Notes: a model not told the origin generated them from the sequence alone. A stretch of DNA of 36,661 nucleotides from an uncultured Clostridium sp. (GCA_900557195.1 USRT01000020.1:1-36661), one strand, 5' to 3'. Shown: positions 25,264-34,231, numbered from the stretch's first letter. Translations and numbers: made by a program.

Positions 25264-27690
25264 TCATTCTATAAATTTCTTAACTCTAATCTTTCCTTTA
25301 TTATCTACAACAATTGAAATCTCACCCATTTCGTCTGTTCTATAAATTTTTACTCCGTAAATTTTCTAATCTTTTTATTACACTATCACTTGGATGTCCA
25401 AAAGTATTATTTTTTCCTACTCCTATTAAAGCAATCTTAGGCTTTACTTTCTCTAAGAATCCTTGTGTACTTGAAGTTTTAGATCCATGATGCCCAATTT
25501 TTAGTATAGTTGATTTTAGAATATCTACATTTTTGTATTCCTCTAGTATTTCCTCTTCGGCAATTTTCTCTATGTCACCTGTTAGTAACATAGAAAAATT
25601 ATTATAATTTAATTTCATTACTAATGAATTGTTATTTAATATGTTTTCCTGTATCTGCTCTTCTTTTGGCCATAAAATTTCAAGTTTTAGACTTTTTTCA
25701 ATGTTTAGTTCATCTCCGCTTTTTTACCACTACAACTTTTATTTGCTTTTCATTTACAATTTGCTTAAAATCCTGATAATTTTCAGAATCCTTTCCTTGT
25801 TTACTTATAATAACCTTTTTTACATTAAGTTTCCTCATAATTGTTAGTAATCCACCGAACGTGATCTGAATCGAAATGAGATATAACTACATAGTCTATA
25901 TTTTTTACTTGTCTAGCTAATAAATATGGTAGTAAAGTTTTTTCTCCAACATCGAAATTTCCAAATTCATTTCCTCCACCATCTATTAAAATTTTTTTAT
26001 TATTTGGCGTAATAATTAAAGTACTGTCACCTTGACCTACATCTATGAAAAATATCTTTAAACCACCTGTATTATATTTTATGTATATAGATACAGTTGT
26101 AAAAATAATAATTATTATAAATACAATTGGTATTTTCATGATATGTCTAACTTTTTTCAAAAAAATGTATATATTATGCTTATTAAGTAGTTTTCTTTTA
26201 TCTAAAAAAACAAAAATAAATATTGTAAAATAAATCAATACTAAAATTACTATACTTGGTGTTGTAACAATCAATTTTGAGAATGGAATTCTAGAGCAAA
26301 ATCTAACAACTTGTATAAAAAATACTATTATTATATTAGTAACTATTGAAAATATTGATGCTAATTTTATAGAAAAAAATGAAATTATTATCTGAATAAT
26401 TGATATAATTATAATATAAGACAAAATTGGTTGTACTAATAAATTAGAGATTATAAAAGTAAACGAAAATGAATTAAATATGTACATAGATAATGGAATT
26501 AACAGTATATTTGCAGCTAATGTAATAATCACTATTTCTTTAACCTTACTATATATTTTGGCAATGATTAATCCCATTATATTTCTCTCCTTAGGAACCT
26601 CGACACTTAATCTTTTAGACAGTATTATTTCTAAATAATCAAAACTCTTTTTTATGTAAGAATTAAATATAATTATACTAATTGTACCTATGTATGAAAA
26701 TACAAATCCCACATTATAAATTGTTAAAGGATTTATTATTAACAATATTAATGCTGAAATTGAGATATTTGTTAATAAATTTGATTTTTTATATAACAAA
26801 TTTGAAATTAATACCATTATTTGCATTATACAAGCTCTAAAAACAGAAGGAATAGAATTAGCTAATATCATGTAAATAAATAAAAAAATAATGTTTAATA
26901 TTTTAGAACTTTTTTTACTAAATCTTCTTAATATATAATTTATGATCATATTAATATATGTAACATGTATTCCAGATATAGCAAGTAAATGAAGCAAATT
27001 ACTATCCTCAAAGTATTTACTAATATCATTTGGAATAGCTGATTTATATCCAATTGTCAAAGCTAAACAAATGCCTGAATTCTTTTCTATAAGAGTACTT
27101 TCTACTTTATTTATAATTATATTTTTAATATAAAGTATACTAAAAATGTTATTTTCTTTTAGAATATTTATATTTTTGGCCTCAACTACAGTATAAATAT
27201 CTTTACTATTTAAATACCTTCTATAATCAAAGCCATTATAATTTCTTTTTACATCTGGAGGTTTTACATTTCCATCTACTTGTATTATATCTCCTAACTT
27301 AAAATTCATCTTATTATTTTTTTTTACTTTTATTATTATATTAGTACCATTAAAATTCATTAAATTGTTTAACTTTTTCACCTTAACTTTATATGTTATT
27401 ATATAATCATTTTTACTCTCAACATTTACTATTTTTCCTATTAATTTTAAATCATCAATATCTTTATATTTTTGTTCAAATAGATTACATCTGTATTTGC
27501 TATATACTGATGAGAGCAAAATTATAATAGTAAATATAAGCATTATTTTTTTATTTACTCTTGGAAATAAAAAAATAATTGAAATTATCAATATAAAACA
27601 TAACAAAAAGACTATACTTATTTTTAAGTATAGCCCCATTATAATTCCTATTATATATATTAGTGTTGCAATAATACCTAAATTCTTCAA
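25264..27690 (-). CDS. comEC: DNA uptake channel ComEC/Rec2, needs three +1 shifts at CGG
   Basis: Polytopic membrane protein for uptake of single-stranded DNA during transformation. The start is TTG 27690, nine bases after AAGGAG. The N-terminal OB-like domain (DUF4131) spans about 25-170. The ComEC transmembrane core spans about 190-470, with LLHLLAISGIHVTYINMIIN. A metallo-beta-lactamase domain starts about residue 530 (FIDVGQGDSTLI, ILIDGGG, SHFDSDH). Frame zero breaks at 25857, 25718 and 25357. Each break is an in-frame CGG, and each time the protein resumes one base later with Gly: HV-GGLLTIM, VVKK-GDELNIE, LENL-GVKIYRTDEMGE. Joined, the product is 807 residues, normal for ComEC, with the HxDxDHxGG motif and family C-terminus restored. 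Without shifts translation ends at residue 621, in the middle of the active site. It lies 82 bp downstream of the NlpC/P60 gene. Confidence 0.9.
25355..25357 (-). other. Inferred +1 frameshift site 3 at CGG in comEC
   Basis: Context TTA CGG AGT, with a zero-frame stop TAG four codons on. +1 reading gives GGA (Gly) and the ComEC C-terminal motif GVKIYRTDEMGE, which fits the family pattern GxxxYRTDxxG. Confidence 0.8.
25716..25718 (-). other. Inferred +1 frameshift site 2 at CGG in comEC
   Basis: Context AAG CGG AGA TGA. +1 reading gives GGA (Gly) and GDELNIEKSLKLEILWP, joining the two halves of the metallo-beta-lactamase domain. The frame entering this site is the one produced by site 1, so the shifts must be sequential. 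Confidence 0.8.
25855..25857 (-). other. Inferred +1 frameshift site 1 at CGG in comEC
   Basis: Context GTT CGG TGG, codon 612. +1 reading gives GGT GGA (Gly-Gly), completing the HxDxDHxGG metal-binding motif. Zero frame adds ten unrelated residues and stops. Confidence 0.8.
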
Positions 27691-27772
27691 ATGCTATTTC
27701 TCCTTCTTATTGCCCCCTAATTTATAAGATAAATTATCTATTAAATTATTTTTTTACTCATATTTTTTCTTT

Positions 27773-29203
27773 CTATATAATCCTTCTACCTGTAACATAT
27801 CTAGTATTGTAATATGATCCAGATAATGAAGAAATTATTATTTTTCCACTACCACTGGATGCATGTATGAATTGTCCTCCACCTACATAAATTCCAACAT
27901 GACCTATAGATCTATTAGCGCTGTCATTAAATATTACTAAATCTCCTGGTTGTAAATTGCCTTTAGAAACATATTTGCCAAGTCCTGCCTGTGTAACAGC
28001 TGAATGTCCCATTGAATATCCAAAATGTTTATATACATACATTGTAAAACCTGAACAATCAAATGTATTGGGTCCTGAACCACCATAAACATACTTACGT
28101 CCAAGGAATTGTTTTGCATATGCTACAATTTCTTCTCCTTTTGAAGAATTAGTAGTTGTAGCTTCTTGCTCTTTATTATTATTGTTAGTTTGTTTTTTAT
28201 TATTACTATTATCTGTTGTTTGTCTATCTGCTGTAGAGCTTCTTGATGTTACTTCTACCTTATTGGTTGAAAGTAAACTTTTTAAAATATATCCTGATTT
28301 TCCGTTTACTTCAACTTTGTACCAATCTCCTTCTTCTCCTACAGCTTTTACTTGTGTATTTTGAGTTAAAGTTGTAATTACATTTGAACTAGTACTTGAT
28401 TTTGCTCTAACATTTACAGCACTACTTTTTATATAATAATTTTTTGGTGTATATTCCTTTTCATTACTTGTAGTAGTTTGATTATTATCTGTTTGATTGT
28501 CTGTCTGATTATTATTTGTTTGACTCTCTGAATTATTTTGACTAACTGTTTGCTCCGAATTATCTTTATTTTGATTATCTGTATTATTGTTTTCTGTTGT
28601 ATTTGAATCTGTAACAGATATTTTGTCTATTCTAATCCAACCAGCTAAGGTTTCTGTTTTTATATACGCCCATACTCCAGTTATATTAACTATATCTACC
28701 CTAGTATTTTGTTTTAAATTTCCAATAATATTTGAATTTATTAATGGCAAAATATATACATTTAAATCGCTATTAGTCTTAGCTTGTTTATTAGCTAATT
28801 CTTTATTATTTGTGTTGTTATCATTATTTGATGTTTGATCTGTATTATCATCAGTTGTTTTGTTTGTATCTTCATTATTTTTTTCTTCGTTATTATCTTC
28901 ATCTTGTTTAGGATTTGAATTTCCCTCTGAATTATCATTTTTGCTTATATATTCTTTGCTAACATATCCTGTATAAGTTTTAAAATTAACTTTATACCAA
29001 TCGCCTTCTTCTTCCACTATTTCAACTTCATCATCTTTAGATAAAAGCTCTAATACTGTTGATTCTAATGAAGCTTCTTTTCTTAACCTTAATGTTTCTG
29101 TAGTAACCTTTCCTTTAGATTTTGTTACAGCAATAGTTACACTAGAAGCAAATATTATTAGTATAATAGCAATTGTAACAAGTGCTTTTTTTAGTATTTC
29201 CAT
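27773..29203 (-). CDS. Secreted SH3b-NlpC/P60 peptidoglycan endopeptidase
   Basis: A cell-wall hydrolase that cleaves peptide stems. An N-terminal hydrophobic helix (about 7-27) acts as signal or anchor. Three bacterial SH3 domains lie at about 30-87, 140-195 and 258-312, joined by Asn/Thr/Gln/Asp-rich low-complexity linkers. The C-terminal NlpC/P60 domain (about 358-476) has catalytic Cys383 (NTFDCSGFT), His435 (GHVGIYVGGG) and a third polar residue His446 (QFIHAS). ATG 29203 follows AAAGGAG. A good promoter lies upstream; no clear terminator follows, so comEC (82 bp downstream) may be read with it. The linkers probably span the wall. Confidence 0.92.
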   Translation of the reverse strand: MEILKKALVTIAIILIIFASSVTIAVTKSKGKVTTETLRLRKEASLESTVLELLSKDDEVEIVEEEGDWYKVNFKTYTGYVSKEYISKNDNSEGNSNPKQDEDNNEEKNNEDTNKTTDDNTDQTSNNDNNTNNKELANKQAKTNSDLNVYILPLINSNIIGNLKQNTRVDIVNITGVWAYIKTETLAGWIRIDKISVTDSNTTENNNTDNQNKDNSEQTVSQNNSESQTNNNQTDNQTDNNQTTTSNEKEYTPKNYYIKSSAVNVRAKSSTSSNVITTLTQNTQVKAVGEEGDWYKVEVNGKSGYILKSLLSTNKVEVTSRSSTADRQTTDNSNNKKQTNNNNKEQEATTTNSSKGEEIVAYAKQFLGRKYVYGGSGPNTFDCSGFTMYVYKHFGYSMGHSAVTQAGLGKYVSKGNLQPGDLVIFNDSANRSIGHVGIYVGGGQFIHASSGSGKIIISSLSGSYYNTRYVTGRRII

Positions 29204-29245
29204 ATATTATTACTCCTTTAATTTTTATAAAACTAATACTACTAT

Positions 29246-29274
29246 AGTATATACTTTTTTTCCAAAAATGTCAA
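29246..29274 (-). promoter_or_regulatory. Promoter of the NlpC/P60 gene
   Basis: On the minus strand TTGACA (29274-29269), a 17-bp spacer and TATACT (29251-29246). Confidence 0.65.
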
Positions 29275-29312
29275 TTTTTACAGAAAAATTTTAGATAAAA
29301 TTGAAGTTCTTA

Positions 29313-29360
29313 TAATATAAAAATAGCAAGGCTATTACAATTTCTTGCATTTCCTTGCTA
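29313..29360 (-). terminator. Terminator of the str operon after tuf
   Basis: TAGCAAGG (29324-29331) pairs with CCTTGCTA (29353-29360) around a 21-nt loop and is followed on the minus strand by TTTTTATA. It lies 22 bp after the tuf stop. Confidence 0.65.
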
Positions 29361-29381
29361 CTTATATATTTCAAATAATTA

Positions 29382-30584
29382 TTACTCAATTATTTCAGAT
29401 ACAACACCTGAACCAACTGTTCTACCACCTTCACGAATAGCGAATCTTAATCCTTTTTCAATAGCGATAGGTGTAATTAATTCGATTGTCATATCGATGT
29501 TATCTCCAGGCATAACCATTTCTGTTCCTTCTGGTAAATCGATAACACCTGTAACGTCTGTTGTTCTAAAGTAGAATTGTGGTCTATATCCATTAAAGAA
29601 TGGTGTATGACGTCCACCTTCTTCTTTAGTTAAAACGTATACTTGTGATTTGAATTTTGTATGTGGATGAATTGTTCCTGGTTTTGCTAATACTTGACCT
29701 CTTTCGATTTCATTTCTTTGGATTCCTCTTAAAAGAACACCAATGTTATCTCCAGCTTCAGCTTGATCTAGTAATTTTCTAAACATTTCAACACCTGTAA
29801 CAACAGTTTTTGAAGATTCTTTTGCTAAACCAACGATTTCAACTTCGTCTTGTAATTTAACAACTCCTCTTTCAACTCTACCTGTAGCAACTGTTCCTCT
29901 ACCTGTGATTGTGAATACATCTTCAACTGGCATTAGGAATGGTTCATCTACTGGTCTTGATGGTGTTGGGATATAGCTATCAACAGCATCCATTAATTCT
30001 TTCATGCATGCATATTCAGGTGCATTTGGATCTGTTGAAGAACTCTCTAATACTTTTAATGAAGATCCTTTAACGATTGGAATCTCATCTCCTGGGAAGT
30101 CGTAGCTTGATAATAAGTCTCTAACTTCCATTTCAACTAATTCTAATAATTCTGGATCGTCAACCATATCGCATTTGTTTAAGTAAACAACGATAAATTT
30201 AACACCAACTTGTCTAGCAAGTAGTATATGCTCTCTTGTTTGAGGCATTGGACCATCTGCTGCAGATACAACTAAGATTGCACCATCCATTTGAGCAGCA
30301 CCTGTAATCATATTCTTTACGTAGTCTGCGTGTCCTGGACAGTCAACATGTGCATAATGTCTGTTTTCTGTTTCATATTCAACGTGAGCAGTATTAATTG
30401 TAATACCTCTTGCTTTTTCTTCTGGAGCTCCATCGATTTGATCGTAAGCTTCGAATTTAGCTTTTCCTAATAAACTTAAGTATTTTGTAATAGCTGCTGT
30501 TGTTGTTGTTTTTCCGTGGTCAACGTGACCAATTGTACCAATGTTAACATGTGGTTTTGTTCTTTCAAATTTTGCTTTAGCCAT
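29382..30584 (-). CDS. tuf: Elongation factor Tu
   Basis: GTPase that brings aminoacyl-tRNA to the ribosomal A site. 400 residues: G1 GHVDHGKTT, the switch-I region ARGITINTAHVEYE, G3 DCPGHADYVKNM, G4 NKCD, then domains 2 and 3 with GRGTVATGRVERG and the C-terminus VGSGVVSEIIE. ATG 30584 follows TAAGGAGG. It is last in the str order rpsL-rpsG-fusA-tuf, with an additional promoter of its own at 30672. It contains no CGG codon. Confidence 0.99.
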   Translation of the reverse strand: MAKAKFERTKPHVNIGTIGHVDHGKTTTTAAITKYLSLLGKAKFEAYDQIDGAPEEKARGITINTAHVEYETENRHYAHVDCPGHADYVKNMITGAAQMDGAILVVSAADGPMPQTREHILLARQVGVKFIVVYLNKCDMVDDPELLELVEMEVRDLLSSYDFPGDEIPIVKGSSLKVLESSSTDPNAPEYACMKELMDAVDSYIPTPSRPVDEPFLMPVEDVFTITGRGTVATGRVERGVVKLQDEVEIVGLAKESSKTVVTGVEMFRKLLDQAEAGDNIGVLLRGIQRNEIERGQVLAKPGTIHPHTKFKSQVYVLTKEEGGRHTPFFNGYRPQFYFRTTDVTGVIDLPEGTEMVMPGDNIDMTIELITPIAIEKGLRFAIREGGRTVGSGVVSEIIE

Positions 30585-30671
30585 TTAATTTTCCTCCTTA
30601 AAATTAATGTTTGTATCTTTATGATACTATATTTTATTTTTTAAAATTAATAACTTATTCTGAGTATAAGC

Positions 30672-30700
30672 ATTTTATAACATTTTTTCTAGTTTGGCAA
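30672..30700 (-). promoter_or_regulatory. Internal promoter of tuf
   Basis: On the minus strand TTGCCA (30700-30695), a 17-bp spacer and TAAAAT (30677-30672), in the 134-bp gap between fusA and tuf. A short GTATC/GATAC hairpin (30613-30627) lies in the tuf leader. Confidence 0.5.
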
Positions 30701-30718
30701 GCTTTTTTGCAAATTTAA

Positions 30719-32803
30719 TTAATCTTCTTTTTTAGCTCTGCTTGCTACTATTGTTTCTAATACTGATTTTGGAACTTCTTCATAGTGAGATGGTTCCATA
30801 GAGTATGTTCCTCTACCTTGTGTTTTAGAACGTAAGTCTGTTGCATAACCAAACATTTCTGAAAGCGGAATAAATCCTCTTATTATTTGATTTCCTGCTC
30901 TTGTTTCCATACCTTCCATTCTTCCACGTCTTGAGTTAATGTCTCCAATAACGTCTCCCATGTATTCTTCTGGAACAGTTACTTCAACTTTCATAATTGG
31001 TTCTAGAATAACAGATTTAGCTTGTTTACAACCTTCTTTAAATGCCATAGATCCTGCAATCTTGAATGCCATTTCAGAAGAATCAACATCATGGTAAGAA
31101 CCATCAACTAAAGTAGCTTTAAAGTCTATAACAGGGTAACCTGCTAAGATACCGCTATCTGCAGCTTCTCTAATACCTTCTTCAATTGGTTTAATGTATT
31201 CTTTTGGAACAACACCACCAACGATTTTGCTTTCAAATTCAATACCTGTTCCTGGCTCTAATGGTTCCATTTCTAGCCATACATGTCCGTATTGTCCACG
31301 TCCACCAGATTGACGAATGAATTTTCCTTCTACTTTAACTTTATTTCTAATTGTTTCTTTGTAAGAAACTTGAGGTTTACCTACTGTACATTCAACCTTA
31401 AATTCTCTTTTTAATCTGTCTACGATAATATCTAAGTGTAATTCACCCATACCAGCGATAACTGTTTGACCTGTTTCATGGTTTGTATATGTTTTAAATG
31501 TTGGGTCTTCTTCTGCAAGTTTTGCAAGTGCAATTCCCATTTTTTCGCTATTAGCTTTATCTTTTGGCTCGATAGCAATATCAATAACAGGCTCTGGGAA
31601 TTCCATAGATTCTAGGATAACTGGTGCTGATGGATCACATAATGTATCACCTGTAGATACTTCTTTTAATCCAACTGCAGCAACTATATCTCCTGCATAT
31701 ATCTTTGTAATATCTTCTCTATGGTTAGCATGCATTAATAGTAATCTTCCGATTCTATCCTTTTTATCTTTATTTGCATTTAATATTGTAGAACCTGCAT
31801 CTAATGTTCCTGAATAAACTCTTAAGAAACATAATTTTCCAACAAATGGATCTGTTGCAATTTTAAATGCAAGTGCTGAAAAAGGTTCACTATCGCTTGG
31901 TTTTCTTTCTGTTTCATTTCCGTCCATATCTACACCTTTAATTGCTGGTATATCTACTGGAGATGGTAAGAAATCAACTACTGCATTTAATAATTCTTGA
32001 ACACCTTTGTTTTTATAAGATGATCCACAAGTCATTGGAACTATTGTGTTGGCAATTGTTCCTTTTCTTAAACCTGTTTTAATTTCTTCTTCAGAAAGTT
32101 CTTCACCTTCTAAATATTTCATCATTAATTCATCATCTTGTTCAGCAGCATTTTCTATCATTGATGCTCTATATTTTTCAGCATCAGCTTTTAATTCTTC
32201 TGGAATATCACATTCTTCAATTTCAAGACCTTTATCATCTTTATGAATGAATGCTTTCATTTTTATTAAGTCAACAATTCCTTGGAAGTTGTCTTCTGAA
32301 CCGATTGGTAATTGAATTGGAACAGGATTTGCTCCTAATCTATCTTTAACTTGTTCAACACAACCATAAAAATCTGCACCAGTGATATCCATTTTATTAA
32401 CATATATCATTCTTGGAACTTTATATTTATCAGCTTGTCTCCAAACTGTTTCAGATTGTGGTTGAACTCCACCTTTTGCAGCTAAAACTAGAACTGAACC
32501 ATCTAATACTTTTAATGATCTTTCAACTTCAACTGTAAAGTCAACGTGACCAGGAGTATCGATAATATTAATTCTATTTCCTAACCACTTACAAGTTGTA
32601 GCAGCAGAAGTAATTGTAATACCTCTTTCTTGTTCTTGAACCATCCAGTCCATTGTTGCAGCACCTTCGTGAACTTCTCCTATTTTATGTGTTTTTCCTG
32701 TATAAAAAAGAATTCTCTCTGTTGTTGTTGTTTTTCCTGCATCAATATGGGCCATTATTCCTATATTTCTTGTTTTTTCTAAAGGAAACTCTCTTCCAGC
32801 CAT
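30719..32803 (-). CDS. fusA: Elongation factor G
   Basis: Translocase GTPase. 694 residues: G1 AHIDAGKTTTTERIL, switch I QEQERGITITSAATT, G3 DTPGHVDFTVEVERS, G4 NKMDITGAD. Domain II follows, then the domain III-V signatures GMGELHLDIIVDRLKREF and GGRGQYGHVWLEMEP. ATG 32803 follows AAAGGAGG. It lies 147 bp after rpsG, an unusually long gap containing an RNA structure (32881-32931). No CGG codon is present. Confidence 0.99.
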   Translation of the reverse strand: MAGREFPLEKTRNIGIMAHIDAGKTTTTERILFYTGKTHKIGEVHEGAATMDWMVQEQERGITITSAATTCKWLGNRINIIDTPGHVDFTVEVERSLKVLDGSVLVLAAKGGVQPQSETVWRQADKYKVPRMIYVNKMDITGADFYGCVEQVKDRLGANPVPIQLPIGSEDNFQGIVDLIKMKAFIHKDDKGLEIEECDIPEELKADAEKYRASMIENAAEQDDELMMKYLEGEELSEEEIKTGLRKGTIANTIVPMTCGSSYKNKGVQELLNAVVDFLPSPVDIPAIKGVDMDGNETERKPSDSEPFSALAFKIATDPFVGKLCFLRVYSGTLDAGSTILNANKDKKDRIGRLLLMHANHREDITKIYAGDIVAAVGLKEVSTGDTLCDPSAPVILESMEFPEPVIDIAIEPKDKANSEKMGIALAKLAEEDPTFKTYTNHETGQTVIAGMGELHLDIIVDRLKREFKVECTVGKPQVSYKETIRNKVKVEGKFIRQSGGRGQYGHVWLEMEPLEPGTGIEFESKIVGGVVPKEYIKPIEEGIREAADSGILAGYPVIDFKATLVDGSYHDVDSSEMAFKIAGSMAFKEGCKQAKSVILEPIMKVEVTVPEEYMGDVIGDINSRRGRMEGMETRAGNQIIRGFIPLSEMFGYATDLRSKTQGRGTYSMEPSHYEEVPKSVLETIVASRAKKED

Positions 32804-32880
32804 ATTTTTCCTCCTTTATTTACTAATAAGGAGAACAAGTACATTGTCCACCTTATAATTATTTTATTATTACCATTTGT

Positions 32881-32931
32881 TTTACTAACAGTTACCAATA
32901 TATCCGAATTACTGTTAGTAAATTTGGTAAC
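32881..32931 (-). repeat. Two interleaved inverted repeats between rpsG and fusA
   Basis: Stem A: TTTACTAACAGT (32881-32892) with ACTGTTAGTAAA (32911-32922), perfect 12 bp. Stem B: GTTACCAA (32891-32898) with TTGGTAAC (32924-32931), perfect 8 bp. The arms alternate (B-A-B-A in RNA order) and share two bases, so they form either an H-type pseudoknot or two exclusive structures. No T run follows, so this is not a terminator. Confidence 0.6.
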
Positions 32932-32950
32932 ATTGTAGTATTTATAATTA

Positions 32951-33421
32951 TTACCATTTATAGTGTGCAAATGCTTTATTAGCTTCTGCCATTCTATGCA
33001 TATCTTCTTTTTTCTTGAATGCTCCACCGTTTCCAGCTACAGCATCTATTATTTCACCAGCAAGTTTTTCAGACATTGTTTTTTCATGTCTATTTCTAGC
33101 ATAAGTAACAAGCCATCTTAAACCTAATGTTTGTCTTCTTTCTGGTCTTATTTCGATTGGTACTTGGTATGTAGCACCACCAATTCTTCTTGCTTTAACT
33201 TCAAGAACTGGCATTACATTGTTAAGTGCTGCTTCAAATACTTCTAAAGCATCTTTTTGCTCTTTTTCTTTTATGATATCAAATGCATCATAAACTATTT
33301 TTTGAGCAACTGTTTTTTTACCATCAAGCATTACATTATTTATTAATTTTGTAACAACTTTGCTATTATATATTGGATCTGGTAAAACTTCTCTTTTTGC
33401 TATATATCCTTTTCTTGGCAC
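32951..33421 (-). CDS. rpsG: 30S ribosomal protein S7
   Basis: Primary 16S rRNA-binding protein that nucleates the 30S head. 156 residues: MPRKGYIAKREVLPDPIYNS, the RNA-binding helix GKKTVAQKIVYDAFDII, RRIGGATYQVPIEIRPERRQ and the C-terminal KKKEDMHRMAEANKAFAHYKW. The start is GTG 33421 behind AAAGGAGGG. It lies between rpsL and fusA with long structured gaps on both sides. In E. coli S7 regulates this operon by binding the rpsL-rpsG gap; whether that applies here is unknown. Confidence 0.98.
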   Translation of the reverse strand: MPRKGYIAKREVLPDPIYNSKVVTKLINNVMLDGKKTVAQKIVYDAFDIIKEKEQKDALEVFEAALNNVMPVLEVKARRIGGATYQVPIEIRPERRQTLGLRWLVTYARNRHEKTMSEKLAGEIIDAVAGNGGAFKKKEDMHRMAEANKAFAHYKW

Positions 33422-33614
33422 TATTCTTCCCTCCTTTTTTAATTTTGTAGATACTATTTATTGTATCTAAGGTACTCTTTAAAAATTTGATACTAGATTC
33501 TTCTCAAACTTTTCTAGTTAAGTGCTATATAATTTATTATAAATTTAAGTGTTCTTAAATAAATTAGTAAGTTATATGCACCTCGTTTTGAGAGTAGTTA
33601 CACTCTCATCTTTT

Positions 33615-33741
33615 AAAATTTTAGTCAAAAGCGAGTATTGCTAGGAAAGCTAGCTAAAAATCTTGAGATTATACTGGTGTATATCGAAAGATTTTTATGC
33701 GACGCTTAACAACGCAAGACGAATCTTTTCACTAAAATTTT
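33615..33741 (-). ncRNA. Structured RNA element between rpsL and rpsG
   Basis: Seventeen-nt arms (33615-33631 and 33725-33741) pair with a single mismatch, AAAATTTTAGT plus CTTTT on the coding strand, and close a domain of about 90 nt. Inside, on the minus strand, are further stems: a 9-bp AAAAATCTT/AAGATTTTT enclosing TATAC/GTATA, a GCTAG/CTAGC hairpin and a TGCG/CGCA hairpin. This suggests a multi-branched fold. A GAGAGT/ACTCTC hairpin (about 33590-33607) follows. The outer arm overlaps the rpsL stop codon. The whole 33422-33740 gap (319 bp) has no ORF. It could be a ribosomal-protein-binding autoregulatory RNA or a small insertion with terminal inverted repeats. Confidence 0.45.
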
Positions 33742-34154
33742 TATTTTTTAGGCTTCTTAGCTCCATACTTAGAACGTCCTTGCATTCTATCTTTTACACC
33801 TGCTGTATCAAGTGTTCCTCTTATTATATGGTAACGTACACCAGGAAGGTCTTTTACTCTTCCTCCTCTTATCAAAACAACACTGTGTTCTTGTAAGTTA
33901 TGTCCTATACCAGGAATATAAGAAGTTACTTCATAACCATTTGAAAGTCTAACTCTGGCAACTTTTCTTAATGCTGAGTTTGGCTTTTTAGGTGTTACTG
34001 TTTTTACAACTGTACATACGCCTCTTTTTTGTGGTGATCTTTTATCTGTCATTTTTTTCTTCATAGAATTGTATCCATGTTGTAAAGCAGGTGATGTAGA
34101 TTTTGTTGTAGCTGTTTTTCTTCCTTTTCTTACTAATTGATTAATCGTTGGCAC
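33741..34154 (-). CDS. rpsL: 30S ribosomal protein S12
   Basis: Decoding-centre protein. 137 residues: MPTINQLVRKGR, the conserved loops TPKKPNSALRKVARVRLSNG and PGIGHNLQEHSVVLIRGGRV, and KDLPGVRYHIIRG. Wild-type lysines sit at the streptomycin-related positions. The start is GTG 34154 behind AGAGGTG. It is first in the str operon, with promoter 34232-34260 and a 5' hairpin. Confidence 0.98.
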   Translation of the reverse strand: MPTINQLVRKGRKTATTKSTSPALQHGYNSMKKKMTDKRSPQKRGVCTVVKTVTPKKPNSALRKVARVRLSNGYEVTSYIPGIGHNLQEHSVVLIRGGRVKDLPGVRYHIIRGTLDTAGVKDRMQGRSKYGAKKPKK

Positions 34155-34181
34155 TTAAATTTCACCTCTTTTCAAAATAAA

Positions 34182-34229
34182 ATACCGCTAGTTAAAATGC
34201 TATAATTTTACATTTTACACTAGCGGTAT
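34182..34229 (-). promoter_or_regulatory. Hairpin at the very 5' end of the rpsL transcript
   Basis: A perfect 11-bp inverted repeat ATACCGCTAGT (34182-34192)/ACTAGCGGTAT (34219-34229) starts within a few bases of the predicted transcription start. It is followed on the RNA by UUUUAUUUU and then the rpsL Shine-Dalgarno sequence. The only visible promoter lies upstream of it, so it is in the leader: an attenuator-like terminator or a stabilising 5' stem. Confidence 0.55.
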
Positions 34230-34231
34230 AT

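Noticed and set aside
25340..25618. A separate 92-residue metallo-beta-lactamase-like ORF
   Set aside because: It begins in the middle of the ComEC hydrolase domain without a binding site, and joins comEC seamlessly through the CGG shifts on both sides.
585..25857. Systematic sequencing or assembly error inserting a C at TCGG
   Set aside because: Two of the six sites are not TCGG (GCGG and ACGG). Many TCGG strings elsewhere (for example 1794-1796, 2576-2578, 6711-6713) are out of frame and cause no break. An error process cannot know the reading frame.
585..25857. Classical frameshift stimulators (Shine-Dalgarno-like sequence or downstream pseudoknot) at the breaks
   Set aside because: Only ylmC has a GGAAG-like stretch close upstream. 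I see no shared spacing, slippery heptamer or stem after the sites. The CGG codon itself is the only common element.
27937..28119. 60-residue ORF inside the NlpC/P60 gene
   Set aside because: Out-of-frame shadow without a ribosome binding site, within the conserved catalytic domain.
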